Below are positions 28,422 to 36,615 of a stretch of 64,000 nt of DNA, piece after piece (position 1 is the first letter of the stretch; each line of letters begins with the position of its first letter). The notes under the pieces were generated by a model. That model saw only the letters and a list, made by a program, of their open reading frames with translations. It ran no database searches and was not told where the DNA came from. A program made the translations under genes and the position numbers. Location of the stretch: assembly GCF_004341515.1 (NCBI RefSeq), contig NZ_SLZF01000003.1, forward strand, positions 124,001-188,000, given 5' to 3'. This stretch comes from Allobosea sp. BK604. GTDB taxonomy: Bacteria; Pseudomonadota; Alphaproteobacteria; Rhizobiales; Beijerinckiaceae.

Positions 28422-30044
28422 ATGACTGAACCAAGGGAGACCGCGCCGCAGCGGCATCCAACCCTGTTCGAGCCGGCGACGCTGGTTCTGATCGCGATCC
28501 TCAGCGTCTTCGGCGCCATCATCGGCATGCAGTTGCTGGTCTCGCTCGGCGTGACCGCCAATACCTCGCTCATCGGCGCCATGGCGGCGATGGTTCTCGC
28601 CCGGATGCCGCTCGGGCTCTTCCTGCGCTACCGCTCGATCCACGTCCAGAACCTGGCGCAGAGCGCCATCTCCTCGGCGACCTTCGGCGCGGCCAACAGC
28701 CTGCTCCTGCCGATCGGCATCCCCTTCCTGCTCGGCCGCCCCGACCTGGTGATGCCGATGCTGATCGGCGCCTTCCTCGCCATGCTGCTCGACGGCTACC
28801 TGCTCTACCGGATGTTCGATTCCCGCGTCTTCCCGGCGACCGGGGCATGGCCGCCCGGCGTGGCGGCGGCCGAGGCGATCAAGGCCGGCGACGAGGGCGG
28901 CCGCAAGGCGGTGCTGATGGGCATCGGCTTCGTCGTAGGCATCATCGGCGCCTTCTTCAAGATCCCGATGTCGGCCTTCGGCGTCGCCTTCATCGGCAAT
29001 GTCTGGGCGCTCTCGATGTTCGGCGTCGGCCTGCTGCTGCGCGGCTACTCGCCCCAGCTCTTCGACAACCCGACCTTCGCGAGCATCATCCCCAAGGGCG
29101 ACATGATGGCCGCCTATATCCCGCACGGCTTCATGATCGGCGCCGGCGTCGTTGCGCTGGTCCAGGTTGCGCAGCTCCTGATGCAGCGCGACGAGGCGGC
29201 CAAGGCGCGGGAGAATGCGGCCGGCACCAATGATGCGGAGGTGCGGCGTGCGCTCGGCCTCGGCACGGCCGCCTACATCGCCATCGCCATCTTCCTCGCC
29301 CTTGCCGGCGGGCTGGTGACCGACATGTCCGTTGGCATGCTGATCCTGTTCGTGCTCTACGCCGCATTCGCCGCCTATGTGCATGAGCTGATCGTCGGCC
29401 TGGCGGCGATGCATTCGGGCTGGTTCCCGGCCTTCGCGGTGGCGCTGATCACGCTGATCATCGGAATGCTGATCGGCTTCCCGATGCCGGCGCTGGCACT
29501 GCTCGTCGGCTTCTCGGCGGCAACGGGCCCTGCCTTCGCCGACATGGGCTACGACCTCAAGGCCGGCTACATTCTGCGCGGTAACGGCATCGACCCGAAA
29601 TTTGAGCGCGAAGGCCGCAAGCAGCAGCTCTTCGCGGCGATGTTCGCGTTCGTGATCGCCGGGCTCGTCGTGCTGGTCTCCTACCAGTCCTATTTCGACC
29701 AGAACCTCGTCGCGCCGGTCAACAGGGTCTACGCCGCCACGATCAAGGCCGGCGTCGCGCCGGGCGTCGCCTGGTCGCTCTTCCTCTGGGCCATCCCGGG
29801 CGCGCTCCTGCAGTTCCTCGGTGGGCCGAAGCGCCAGATCGGCGTGCTCTTCGCCACCGGCCTGCTGATCAACTTCCCCGTGGCGGGCTGGGCCGTGCTG
29901 GCCGGCATTGTCCCGCGCCTGGTCTGGGAGCGCCTGCGCGGCGCCGATGGCGAGGGCGACATGGAGGTCTTCGCCGCCGGCGCAATCGCAGGCGACGCGA
30001 TCTTCAGCTTCTTCGACAGCGTCATCAAGAACTTCAGGCGCTGA
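28422..30044 (+). CDS. OPT family oligopeptide transporter
   Basis: This 540-residue polytopic inner-membrane protein has roughly 14 hydrophobic segments and resembles OPT (oligopeptide/siderophore-metal) transporters, secondary carriers for small peptides, modified amino acids or their metal complexes. A short cytoplasmic N-terminus precedes the first helix at about residue 22. It follows the oxoprolinase-type gene by 54 bases, so it is the natural importer for that enzyme's substrate. A strong GC stem-loop follows the gene. Family assignment is from overall pattern, not a search. Confidence 0.8.
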   Translation: MTEPRETAPQRHPTLFEPATLVLIAILSVFGAIIGMQLLVSLGVTANTSLIGAMAAMVLARMPLGLFLRYRSIHVQNLAQSAISSATFGAANSLLLPIGIPFLLGRPDLVMPMLIGAFLAMLLDGYLLYRMFDSRVFPATGAWPPGVAAAEAIKAGDEGGRKAVLMGIGFVVGIIGAFFKIPMSAFGVAFIGNVWALSMFGVGLLLRGYSPQLFDNPTFASIIPKGDMMAAYIPHGFMIGAGVVALVQVAQLLMQRDEAAKARENAAGTNDAEVRRALGLGTAAYIAIAIFLALAGGLVTDMSVGMLILFVLYAAFAAYVHELIVGLAAMHSGWFPAFAVALITLIIGMLIGFPMPALALLVGFSAATGPAFADMGYDLKAGYILRGNGIDPKFEREGRKQQLFAAMFAFVIAGLVVLVSYQSYFDQNLVAPVNRVYAATIKAGVAPGVAWSLFLWAIPGALLQFLGGPKRQIGVLFATGLLINFPVAGWAVLAGIVPRLVWERLRGADGEGDMEVFAAGAIAGDAIFSFFDSVIKNFRR

Positions 30045-30054
30045 CCAAATAGCG

Positions 30055-30083
30055 GGGCCGGGCGTTCCCCGGCCCGGCCCTTT
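30055..30083 (+). terminator. GC-rich stem-loop after the OPT gene
   Basis: GGGCCGGG (30055-30062) pairs with CCCGGCCC (30068-30075, or the repeated copy at 30073-30080) and is followed by TTT. It lies between the transporter stop and the AroM-like start. The short T run makes it a weak intrinsic terminator or attenuator rather than a full stop. Confidence 0.5.
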
Positions 30084-30112
30084 CCCGCATCGGCCGAAGA
30101 CGGAGACAGGAC

Positions 30113-30790
30113 TTGGCTCGTAAGCTCGGAACGCTCACCATCGGCCAGGCGCCACGCGCCGACATCACCCCGATCCTCGACGCCGTTCTGCCTGACGACG
30201 TGCCACGGCACCATGCCGGCGTCCTCGACGGCTTGACGCAAGCTGAGATCGCGCGCGACTTCGCGCCCCGGCCGGAGGGCGCGCTGCTCACGACCAGGCT
30301 GCTCGACGGCAGCGCCGTCATCACCGACCGCGACAAGACGGAGGCAGCGGCCGCGAGCAAGCTCGCCATGCTCGAAGCCGAGGGCTGCTCGACCATCCTG
30401 ATGCTTTGCACCGGGCATTTCGGGACGCTCGCCTGCAAACAGGCCCGGCTCGTCGAGCCCGATCGCATCCTGCCGCCGGCCGTGGCGGCGATGGTCGGCG
30501 AGGAGCAGCTCGGCATCGTCGTGCCGCTGGCCGAGCAGATCGACAGTGAAGCGGCGAAATGGCGCCCGCTGGCGCGCCCGCCGATCTACGCCGCCGCCTC
30601 GCCCTATGTCGAAACCGAGCCCGGCCTTGCGGAGGCCGCCGCCGAGCTGGCGCAACGTGGCGCGACAATCCTGCTCCTCGACTGCATGGGCTTCGTGGAG
30701 CGCCATCGCACCGAGGCCGCACGGGGATCCGGCCTTCCCGTCATCCTGTCCAACAGCATGATCGCGAAGCTGGTCTCGGAAATCCTCTAG
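30113..30790 (+). CDS. AroM family protein
   Basis: This 225-residue protein belongs to the AroM family, whose function is unknown. It begins at TTG with GGAGACAGG upstream. Two cysteines in similar settings (LMLCTGHFG and LLDCMGF) fall about where Asp/Glu-racemase-fold enzymes place their catalytic pair; whether they act so is inference. It closes the unit with the HyuA/B protein and the OPT carrier. Hydantoinase operons often carry a racemase of that superfamily, so a racemase role is plausible here. Confidence 0.8.
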   Translation: MARKLGTLTIGQAPRADITPILDAVLPDDVPRHHAGVLDGLTQAEIARDFAPRPEGALLTTRLLDGSAVITDRDKTEAAAASKLAMLEAEGCSTILMLCTGHFGTLACKQARLVEPDRILPPAVAAMVGEEQLGIVVPLAEQIDSEAAKWRPLARPPIYAAASPYVETEPGLAEAAAELAQRGATILLLDCMGFVERHRTEAARGSGLPVILSNSMIAKLVSEIL

Positions 30791-30967
30791 GGATCGACCT
30801 CGTCCAGGACCGCAATCTCGACGAATCCCGCGCAACCTGAGGCTGATCGGGCTTTCGGGCTCGCCCTGCTTGACAGGGCTCATCGGCCGGGCTCAGCTTT
30901 GGCTCAAAGAAAGGGCGATGCGGCCTGTCTTCGCAGCCAGCGTTTCGCTCACGAGGGAGCGCCACGC

Positions 30968-32236
30968 ATGGAGGAATGCGAGGCCCATCGCCGTGCTCAT
31001 CGTTGGAAGGCCGGAACGCGGTGCACCGCATCTGCCGTTCTGGCCCTTGGTATGCTGTTGCTTGGCGGCGCACCGACGCCATTGCACGCACAATCCACGC
31101 AACAGCCCGCGACTGATGCGAAAACGATCGGCATCCTGCTCGTCCACGAGAAGGTCGACCGGCCTCCCCCTCTGTCGCTGCTCGACATCCCGCCGAGCGA
31201 TGACGGCGTTGCGGGCGCGAAACAGGCCATCGCCGACAACAACAATACCGGGCGCTTCCTCGGCCAGGATTTCCGTCTCGACATGATCGAGAGCGCCAAG
31301 CCCGACGAGCTCGTCGCGGAAGCTGTCAAGCAGGTCGCCGCAGGGCAGCATTTTCTTGTGCTGATGGTCCAGCCGCAGACCGTGCTCGCGCTGGCCGACG
31401 CGCTGAAGGACAAGGAGGCGCTCCTCCTCAATGCCGGCGTTCCCGACGAGAACCTTCGCGAGGAGGATTGCCGCGCCAATGTCTTTCACACCAGCCCATC
31501 GCGCGCGATGCTGGCCGATGCGCTGGCGCAATATCTCGTCTGGAAGCAATGGCGGCGCTGGTTCCTGATCGCCGGGCAACAGCCGGAGGATATCGCCTTC
31601 GCCGAGGCGCTCAAGCGCGCCGCCAAACGCTTCGGTGCGCGCATCGTCGAGGAGCGGACCTTCATCGTCGAAAGCGGCTCCAGGCGGGCCGATGGCGGCC
31701 ACGAGCAGGTCCAGCAGCAGATTCCGCTATTCACGCAGAACGCCGCCGCCCATGACGTCGTGGTCGTCGCCGACGAGTCCGAGCAGTTCGGCGAGTATTT
31801 GCCGTTTCGCACCTGGGAGCCGCGGCCGGTCGCGGGCACACAGGGCCTGGTGGCGACAAGCTGGCATCCGGCGCTCGAGCAATGGGGTGGGACCCAGTTC
31901 CAGAATCGCTTCAGGCGCTCGGCCAACCGGACGATGCGCCCGCTCGACTACGATGTCTGGCTGGCGGTGCGCGCCATCGGCGAGGCGGCGACGCGCCGTC
32001 GCTCCACCGCCTTCGCCGAAATCTCGGCGCATCTGCGTTCAGCCGAGTTCGAGGTCGCCGGCTTCAAAGGGCAGAGGCTGACATTCCGGGACTGGAACGG
32101 CCAGCTTCGCCAGCCGCTGCTGATCGCGACGCCGAAGCTCCCGGTCTCGGTCTCGCCGCAGCCGGGCTTCCTGCACCAGTTCTCGGTGCTGGATACGCTC
32201 GGGATCGATCGGCCCGAAACGAAGTGCAAAATGTAG
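30968..32236 (+). CDS. PQQ-dependent dehydrogenase-associated ABC binding protein
   Basis: This 422-residue secreted protein has the type I periplasmic-binding fold of branched-chain amino acid receptors. It fits the subfamily found with PQQ alcohol dehydrogenase systems. Signal peptide about residues 20-43 (TASAVLALGMLLLGG). Start at ATG 30968 is preferred for its ribosome site (GAGGGAG); an in-frame upstream ATG at 30899 lacks one. It is followed by a beta-propeller protein, a cupredoxin-like protein and an ABC-2 type transporter, a set conserved next to PQQ enzymes. Precise role unknown. Confidence 0.87.
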   Translation: MEECEAHRRAHRWKAGTRCTASAVLALGMLLLGGAPTPLHAQSTQQPATDAKTIGILLVHEKVDRPPPLSLLDIPPSDDGVAGAKQAIADNNNTGRFLGQDFRLDMIESAKPDELVAEAVKQVAAGQHFLVLMVQPQTVLALADALKDKEALLLNAGVPDENLREEDCRANVFHTSPSRAMLADALAQYLVWKQWRRWFLIAGQQPEDIAFAEALKRAAKRFGARIVEERTFIVESGSRRADGGHEQVQQQIPLFTQNAAAHDVVVVADESEQFGEYLPFRTWEPRPVAGTQGLVATSWHPALEQWGGTQFQNRFRRSANRTMRPLDYDVWLAVRAIGEAATRRRSTAFAEISAHLRSAEFEVAGFKGQRLTFRDWNGQLRQPLLIATPKLPVSVSPQPGFLHQFSVLDTLGIDRPETKCKM

Positions 32237-32304
32237 GAGACCGGTCGTTCTGACCTGAAGTGAATAGCGTCCTGAATTCTCGAAACGATGATCGGGAGCT
32301 GAAC

Positions 32305-33273
32305 ATGAGGCTGAAATACCCTCTTCTGACCGGCGCGTTGCTATTGCTCCCGGTCCCCGTGGAAGCGAACACCGTGTTCGTCTCCAATGAGAAGGACAAC
32401 ACCGTCAGCGTCATCGACAGCAATACGCTGCAGGTGACCAAGACCATCAAGGTCGGCCAGCGTCCGCGCGGCATCACGCTCGCCCGGAATGGCGAATGGC
32501 TGCTGATCTGCGCCAGCGACGATAACACCGTGCAGGTTTTCGACGCGAAGACGCTCGAATTCATCAAGAACCTGCCATCCGGCCCCGATCCGGAACTCTT
32601 CGTCCTCCATCCGACGGGCAACCCGCTCTACATCGCCAACGAGGACGACAACATCGTCACCGTCGTCGATATCGAGAAGGGCACGGTCCTGACCGAGATC
32701 CCGGTCGGCGTCGAGCCGGAAGGCATGGGCGTCAGCCCGGATGGGAAGATCCTCGTCAACACCTCCGAAACGACCAACATGGCGCATTTCATCGATACCG
32801 AGAGCAACAAATCGATCGATCATGTCCTGGTCGATGCCCGTCCGCGCTATGCCGAGTTCACGCCGGATGGGTCGCAGGTCTGGGTCAGCTCCGAGATCGG
32901 CGGCACGGTCAGCGTCATCGACGTGAAGACGCGCAAGCCCGTCGGCAAGGTCTCGTTCCAGATCAACGGCGTCAATGCCGACGCGATTCAGCCCGTCGGC
33001 GTGCGGATCACCAGGGACGGCAAGAAGGCCTTCGTCGCGCTGGGGCCGGCCAACCGGGTCGCCGTCATCGATGTCGCGACCCTGAAGGTCGAGCGCTATC
33101 TTCTGGTCGGACAGCGCGTCTGGCAGCTTGCCTTCACCCCGGACGAGAAGCAGCTCTTCACCACCAACGGCACCTCGAACGACGTCTCGATCATCGATGT
33201 CGAGAAGCTGCGCGTGACCAAGTCGGTGAAGGTCGGGCGCTATCCCTGGGGAGTCGTGGTCGCCCCATTCTGA
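32305..33273 (+). CDS. PQQ-associated YVTN beta-propeller protein
   Basis: This 322-residue secreted protein has YVTN-type beta-propeller repeats. About seven blades of roughly 42 residues each are seen as recurring V-x-D-x-x-T phrases (TVSVIDSNTLQVTKTI, TVVDIEKGTVLTEI, AVIDVATLKVERYL, SIIDVEKLRVTKSV). Signal peptide residues 1-19 (MRLKYPLLTGALLLLPVPV). Start at ATG 32305 with GGGAG nearby; an upstream in-frame ATG at 32260 seems spurious. This propeller type is repeatedly found beside PQQ dehydrogenases and the preceding binding protein; it may act in periplasmic quinoprotein maturation or electron relay (inference). Confidence 0.87.
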   Translation: MRLKYPLLTGALLLLPVPVEANTVFVSNEKDNTVSVIDSNTLQVTKTIKVGQRPRGITLARNGEWLLICASDDNTVQVFDAKTLEFIKNLPSGPDPELFVLHPTGNPLYIANEDDNIVTVVDIEKGTVLTEIPVGVEPEGMGVSPDGKILVNTSETTNMAHFIDTESNKSIDHVLVDARPRYAEFTPDGSQVWVSSEIGGTVSVIDVKTRKPVGKVSFQINGVNADAIQPVGVRITRDGKKAFVALGPANRVAVIDVATLKVERYLLVGQRVWQLAFTPDEKQLFTTNGTSNDVSIIDVEKLRVTKSVKVGRYPWGVVVAPF

Positions 33274-33325
33274 TCCGTTCACGCAACACAGGCGGCAAGC
33301 CGACAGATCTATCGGAAGGACAGCC

Positions 33326-33751
33326 ATGAAGATCAGCCTCGTCGCCCTGCCAGCCACGGCAGCCCTTATGGCCGGCACAGCCCAGGCCGAGGGCTATCTC
33401 GCCCAGAAGGTCGAGCGGCTGCCGGTGCTGGAACTTGGCCTCGGCAATGCCGGCTACGGCATCTCGCAGAAGGACTTCAACCTTCTGACGGGCAAGGGCT
33501 ATGTGCTGAAGCTCAAATCGACCGGTGCCAAGGAATGCGCCTGGGTAGCGCCGGAATTCACCAATTTCATCTGGCTGCGCAAGGTCGAGGTCAACAAGGT
33601 CGAGATCAAGGCCAGCCATATCTACGAGATCGAGATGGAGCGCGAAGGCGAGGCGGAGCTGTTCTTCGTGCCGATCCGGCCCGGCGAATATGCCTGGTCC
33701 TGCACGGGCCTGGCGGACAAGGGCATGGCCGGGCGGTTCATCGTCAAGTGA
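33326..33751 (+). CDS. Secreted cupredoxin-like protein of the PQQ cluster
   Basis: This 141-residue protein has a signal peptide (residues 1-21, ending AQA). The C-terminal phrase GEYAWSCTGLADKGMAGRFI resembles the metal-binding loop of cupredoxins, where Cys, His and Met ligate copper. Here the Cys and Met are in place but the His between them is absent, so a classical type 1 copper site is doubtful. It lies between the propeller gene and the ABC ATPase gene, and its stop overlaps the next start. A small periplasmic electron or metal carrier is the natural guess, not proven. Confidence 0.7.
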   Translation: MKISLVALPATAALMAGTAQAEGYLAQKVERLPVLELGLGNAGYGISQKDFNLLTGKGYVLKLKSTGAKECAWVAPEFTNFIWLRKVEVNKVEIKASHIYEIEMEREGEAELFFVPIRPGEYAWSCTGLADKGMAGRFIVK

Positions 33752-34527
33752 GCCTGGATATCCATCCCCCCGCCGTCACGGCTCTTTCGGTCGCCGAGGT
33801 GAGCCACGCCTTCGGGGACCGGCGCGCGCTCGTCGATGTCTCGCTCGACGTTCCGGCCGCCTCGTTCACCGTGCTGCTCGGCCTCAACGGGGCCGGCAAA
33901 TCGACGCTGTTTGCCCTGATCACCCGGCTCTATGACAATGTCAGCGGCGAGATCCGCGTCTTCGGCCATGATGTGCGCCGCGCGCCCTCGGCGGCGCTCC
34001 GCCAGATCGGCGTGGTGTTCCAGAGCCGCTCGCTCGATGCCGATCTCAGCCTCCTGCAGAACCTCACCTATCACGCCGCGCTGCACGGCTTCGGCCCGGG
34101 GGCGGCACGCACCCGCGCCATGGCGCTGCTCCAAACCGTCGGGCTGGCCGACAAGGCGCATGACAAGGTCCGTGCCCTCTCCGGCGGGCAGGCGCGCCGT
34201 GTCGAGATCGCGCGCGCCTTGCTGCACGAGCCGCGCTGCCTCCTGCTCGACGAGGCGACGGTCGGCCTCGATATCGGTGCGCGCGAAGGCATCATCGCCC
34301 TGGTGCGCGGCCTCGTCGCCGGCGAGGGGCTCGGCGTCCTCTGGGCGACGCATCTGATCGACGAGGTCGCGCCGAGCGACCGCATCATCGTGCTGCACAA
34401 GGGCCGGGTCCTGTTCGCCGGCGATCACGACAGCCTGCTCGCCATGACCGGTATGGAAACGGTCCGCGATGCCTTCACGGCGATGACCGGCTCGGCAGCC
34501 GCGAACGCGCAGGGTGCGGCGGCATGA
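33748..34527 (+). CDS. PQQ-associated ABC transporter ATP-binding protein
   Basis: This 259-residue ATPase of an ABC-2 type exporter has Walker A at residues 45-53 (GLNGAGKST), the ABC signature LSGGQ at 144-148 and Walker B at 165-170 (LLLDEA). GTG start overlaps the stop of the previous gene (GTGA), so the frame's longer upstream reading is rejected. The following permease overlaps by four bases. This ATPase/permease pair belongs to the set known from PQQ-linked alcohol oxidation clusters (the pedABC type of Pseudomonas). Transported molecule unknown. Confidence 0.88.
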   Translation: MSLDIHPPAVTALSVAEVSHAFGDRRALVDVSLDVPAASFTVLLGLNGAGKSTLFALITRLYDNVSGEIRVFGHDVRRAPSAALRQIGVVFQSRSLDADLSLLQNLTYHAALHGFGPGAARTRAMALLQTVGLADKAHDKVRALSGGQARRVEIARALLHEPRCLLLDEATVGLDIGAREGIIALVRGLVAGEGLGVLWATHLIDEVAPSDRIIVLHKGRVLFAGDHDSLLAMTGMETVRDAFTAMTGSAAANAQGAAA

Positions 34528-35396
34528 AGCCGGTTCCGACAGAGCGCCTTTCGGTGACGCGCGAGGGCCCGCATGTCCGCTCCGGCCTCGCCGGCTATCT
34601 CGCCTGTTTCAACGGCATCGTCTGGCGCGAGGTCCTGCGCTTCATCCATCAGCGCGAGCGCTTCCTCTCCGCCCTGGTGCGACCGCTCGTCTGGCTCTTC
34701 ATCTTCGCCGCCGGGTTCCGCCAGGTCCTCGGCGTCTCGATCATCCCGCCCTACGAGACCTACGTTCTCTACGAGGTCTTCGTGACACCGGGCCTGATCG
34801 GCATGATCCTGCTCTTCAACGCCATGCAGTCATCGCTCTCCATGGTCTATGACCGCGAGACCGGCGCAATGCGGATCTTGCTCGTCAGTCCGTTCCCGCG
34901 CTGGTTCCTGCTCGTCTCCAAGCTGATCGGCAGCAGCGCGGTGTCCCTGCTGCAGGTCTATGTCTTCCTGCTGATCGCCTATTTCTGGGAGATCGAACCG
35001 CCCCTGCTCGGTTACTTCACCGTGCTGCCGGCGCTCGTACTCTCCGGCCTGATGCTCGGCGCGCTGGCCCTGTTCATCTCCTCGATCATCCGGCAGCTCG
35101 AGAACTTCGCCGGCGTCATGAACTTCGTGATCTTCCCGATGTTCTTCGCTTCTTCCGCGCTCTATCCGCTCTGGCGCATCCGGGAATCGAGCCCGCTGCT
35201 CTATGAAATCTGTCGCTTCAATCCCTTCACCCATGCGGTCGAGCTGATCCGCTTCGCCCTCTATGTGCAGCTCGATCCTGCCTCGCTCGCGGCGGTGCTC
35301 GCATTCACCGCCGTCTTTCTCGCTGCCGCGATTTACGCCTATAATCCCTCCAAGGGGTTGCTGGGCCGGCGCGGTGCTCCCGGAGGCGCGGCATGA
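34524..35396 (+). CDS. PQQ-associated ABC-2 type permease
   Basis: This 290-residue inner-membrane protein has about six helices of the ABC-2 family, typical of exporters of drugs, lipids or polysaccharides. Overlaps the ATPase gene (ATGA) and the next gene (ATGA). It should form a homodimer with the ATPase. Together with the binding protein and propeller it makes a conserved but poorly understood transport unit next to PQQ dehydrogenases. ABC-2 systems export rather than import, so the separate binding protein may not be its direct partner. Confidence 0.87.
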   Translation: MKPVPTERLSVTREGPHVRSGLAGYLACFNGIVWREVLRFIHQRERFLSALVRPLVWLFIFAAGFRQVLGVSIIPPYETYVLYEVFVTPGLIGMILLFNAMQSSLSMVYDRETGAMRILLVSPFPRWFLLVSKLIGSSAVSLLQVYVFLLIAYFWEIEPPLLGYFTVLPALVLSGLMLGALALFISSIIRQLENFAGVMNFVIFPMFFASSALYPLWRIRESSPLLYEICRFNPFTHAVELIRFALYVQLDPASLAAVLAFTAVFLAAAIYAYNPSKGLLGRRGAPGGAA

Positions 35397-36046
35397 CGTT
35401 CGCGAGTGGCCTTTTACAGAACCGGCGCCTGCTCGATGCGGCGCTCCCGATCGCTTGTGGCGTGGCCCTGTTCGCCAGCCTTCCGGCGCAGGCGGTCGAG
35501 CCGGAATGGCCCTGCATTCAGAGGAAGGTCCTGACCCTCACCGCCGCACAAATGTGGGACGGCCCCGATGTCGATGGGCTCTCGGGCTGGCAGGACGATG
35601 CGGAGATGGGACGCCTGATCAAGGGGCTCGTCAGCCGCGCCAACCCGATGGAGAAAGCCGCGGAGAGCCTGGAGCAATGGGCCAAGGCCCAGCCTGACGC
35701 ATCGCGGGACGAGAAGCTGAAGACGCTGTTCGCCGGCGTGCTGAAGTCCATCAATGACGATCGCGCCGTGGTCCTCGCCGGCCTGGAACGGTTTCAGCAC
35801 CGGCAAAGGGAGATTGCCGAGCGCATCCAGGAGCAGGGCGCGGCCCTGAACACGCTTCGCGCCAAGGCGGCTACGGACGAAAAGGCCAAGGCTGAGCTGA
35901 CGGCAGCCGAGGACAGGTACAAGTGGGACACGCGCTTCTTCGCCGAAAGGCAGGAATCGCTCCCAATCGCCTGTGAGATCCCCGTGCAGATCGAGCAGCG
36001 CGCTTTTGATCTCGCCCGCGAAATCCGGTCGCTGATGAAGGACTGA
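35393..36046 (+). CDS. Secreted helical hypothetical protein of the PQQ cluster
   Basis: This 217-residue protein of unknown function has a signal-like hydrophobic stretch at about residues 15-34 (AALPIACGVALFASLPAQAV). The mature part starts EPEWPCIQRKVL and is rich in charged helices, with a likely coiled coil near 130-175 (ERIQEQGAALNTLRAKAATD). A Cys near its start and another close to the end (IACEIP) could form a disulfide. Translationally coupled to the ABC permease (ATGA), it is the last plus-strand gene before the convergent xox unit. Family not recognised. Confidence 0.75.
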   Translation: MTFASGLLQNRRLLDAALPIACGVALFASLPAQAVEPEWPCIQRKVLTLTAAQMWDGPDVDGLSGWQDDAEMGRLIKGLVSRANPMEKAAESLEQWAKAQPDASRDEKLKTLFAGVLKSINDDRAVVLAGLERFQHRQREIAERIQEQGAALNTLRAKAATDEKAKAELTAAEDRYKWDTRFFAERQESLPIACEIPVQIEQRAFDLAREIRSLMKD

Positions 36047-36067
36047 GGGGGCCAGGTAGCAGCGACT

Positions 36068-36613
36068 TCAGAACGCCGGCGCGACCTCGTCGAGCGGAAG
36101 CAGCGCATCGCTCCAGCCATCAATGCCGTCAGGGAACCAGATCACGTTGCTGTAGCCCCAGGAGACGGCGCGTTTGGCCGCGTTCCACGACATCCAGCAA
36201 TCCTTCAGGCAGAAGAACACCAGCGCCCTCGAACGATCACCTTCCGTGAGCGTTTCCAGTCGCACTTCGAAGGCCCGCAGCAGCGGCTCTGGTATGACGC
36301 CATAACCCATATTGGCCAGCCAGGTCGCGCCCGGAATGCTCTTATGCGGCGGCTCGCGCCAGATCACGTGCGCCGGCAGGTTCGCCGGTTTCATGGCACG
36401 TGGCAGCACGTCGATGAAGAGCGCCTTCTCGTGCCAGAGAGCCTCCGCCGCTGGCGTGTCGATGACACGGGCTCCCTGCAGCGTCGCAGGAACCGGCGCG
36501 CGATAGGCATCGGTGCGATAGCCGGACGGCTCGTCCGGTATGCTCTGCGCCTGGCTGCCCGCCACGCCCGTCACCAGGAGGCAAAGGGCCAGCATGGTGG
36601 CCTGGCGCCACAT
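36068..36613 (-). CDS. PQQ-CXXCW rhodanese-like protein
   Basis: This 181-residue secreted rhodanese-domain protein comes from PQQ/methanol-oxidation clusters. Signal peptide residues 1-25 (MLALCLLVTGVAGSQAQS). The active-site-like motif FFCLKDCWMSWNAAKRA gives the subfamily its name. Start MWRQATM is at 36613, three bases beyond the xoxJ stop; open codons further upstream belong to a shadow frame over xoxJ. As the last gene of the xoxF-G-J unit it may handle sulfur or disulfides during quinoprotein maturation; function not established. Confidence 0.85.
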   Translation of the reverse strand: MWRQATMLALCLLVTGVAGSQAQSIPDEPSGYRTDAYRAPVPATLQGARVIDTPAAEALWHEKALFIDVLPRAMKPANLPAHVIWREPPHKSIPGATWLANMGYGVIPEPLLRAFEVRLETLTEGDRSRALVFFCLKDCWMSWNAAKRAVSWGYSNVIWFPDGIDGWSDALLPLDEVAPAF

Positions 36614-36615
36614 GG

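Noticed and set aside
30870..30875. TTGACA as a promoter -35 box for the PQQ-associated unit
   Set aside because: No convincing -10 sequence at the right distance, and the motif is short enough to occur by chance.
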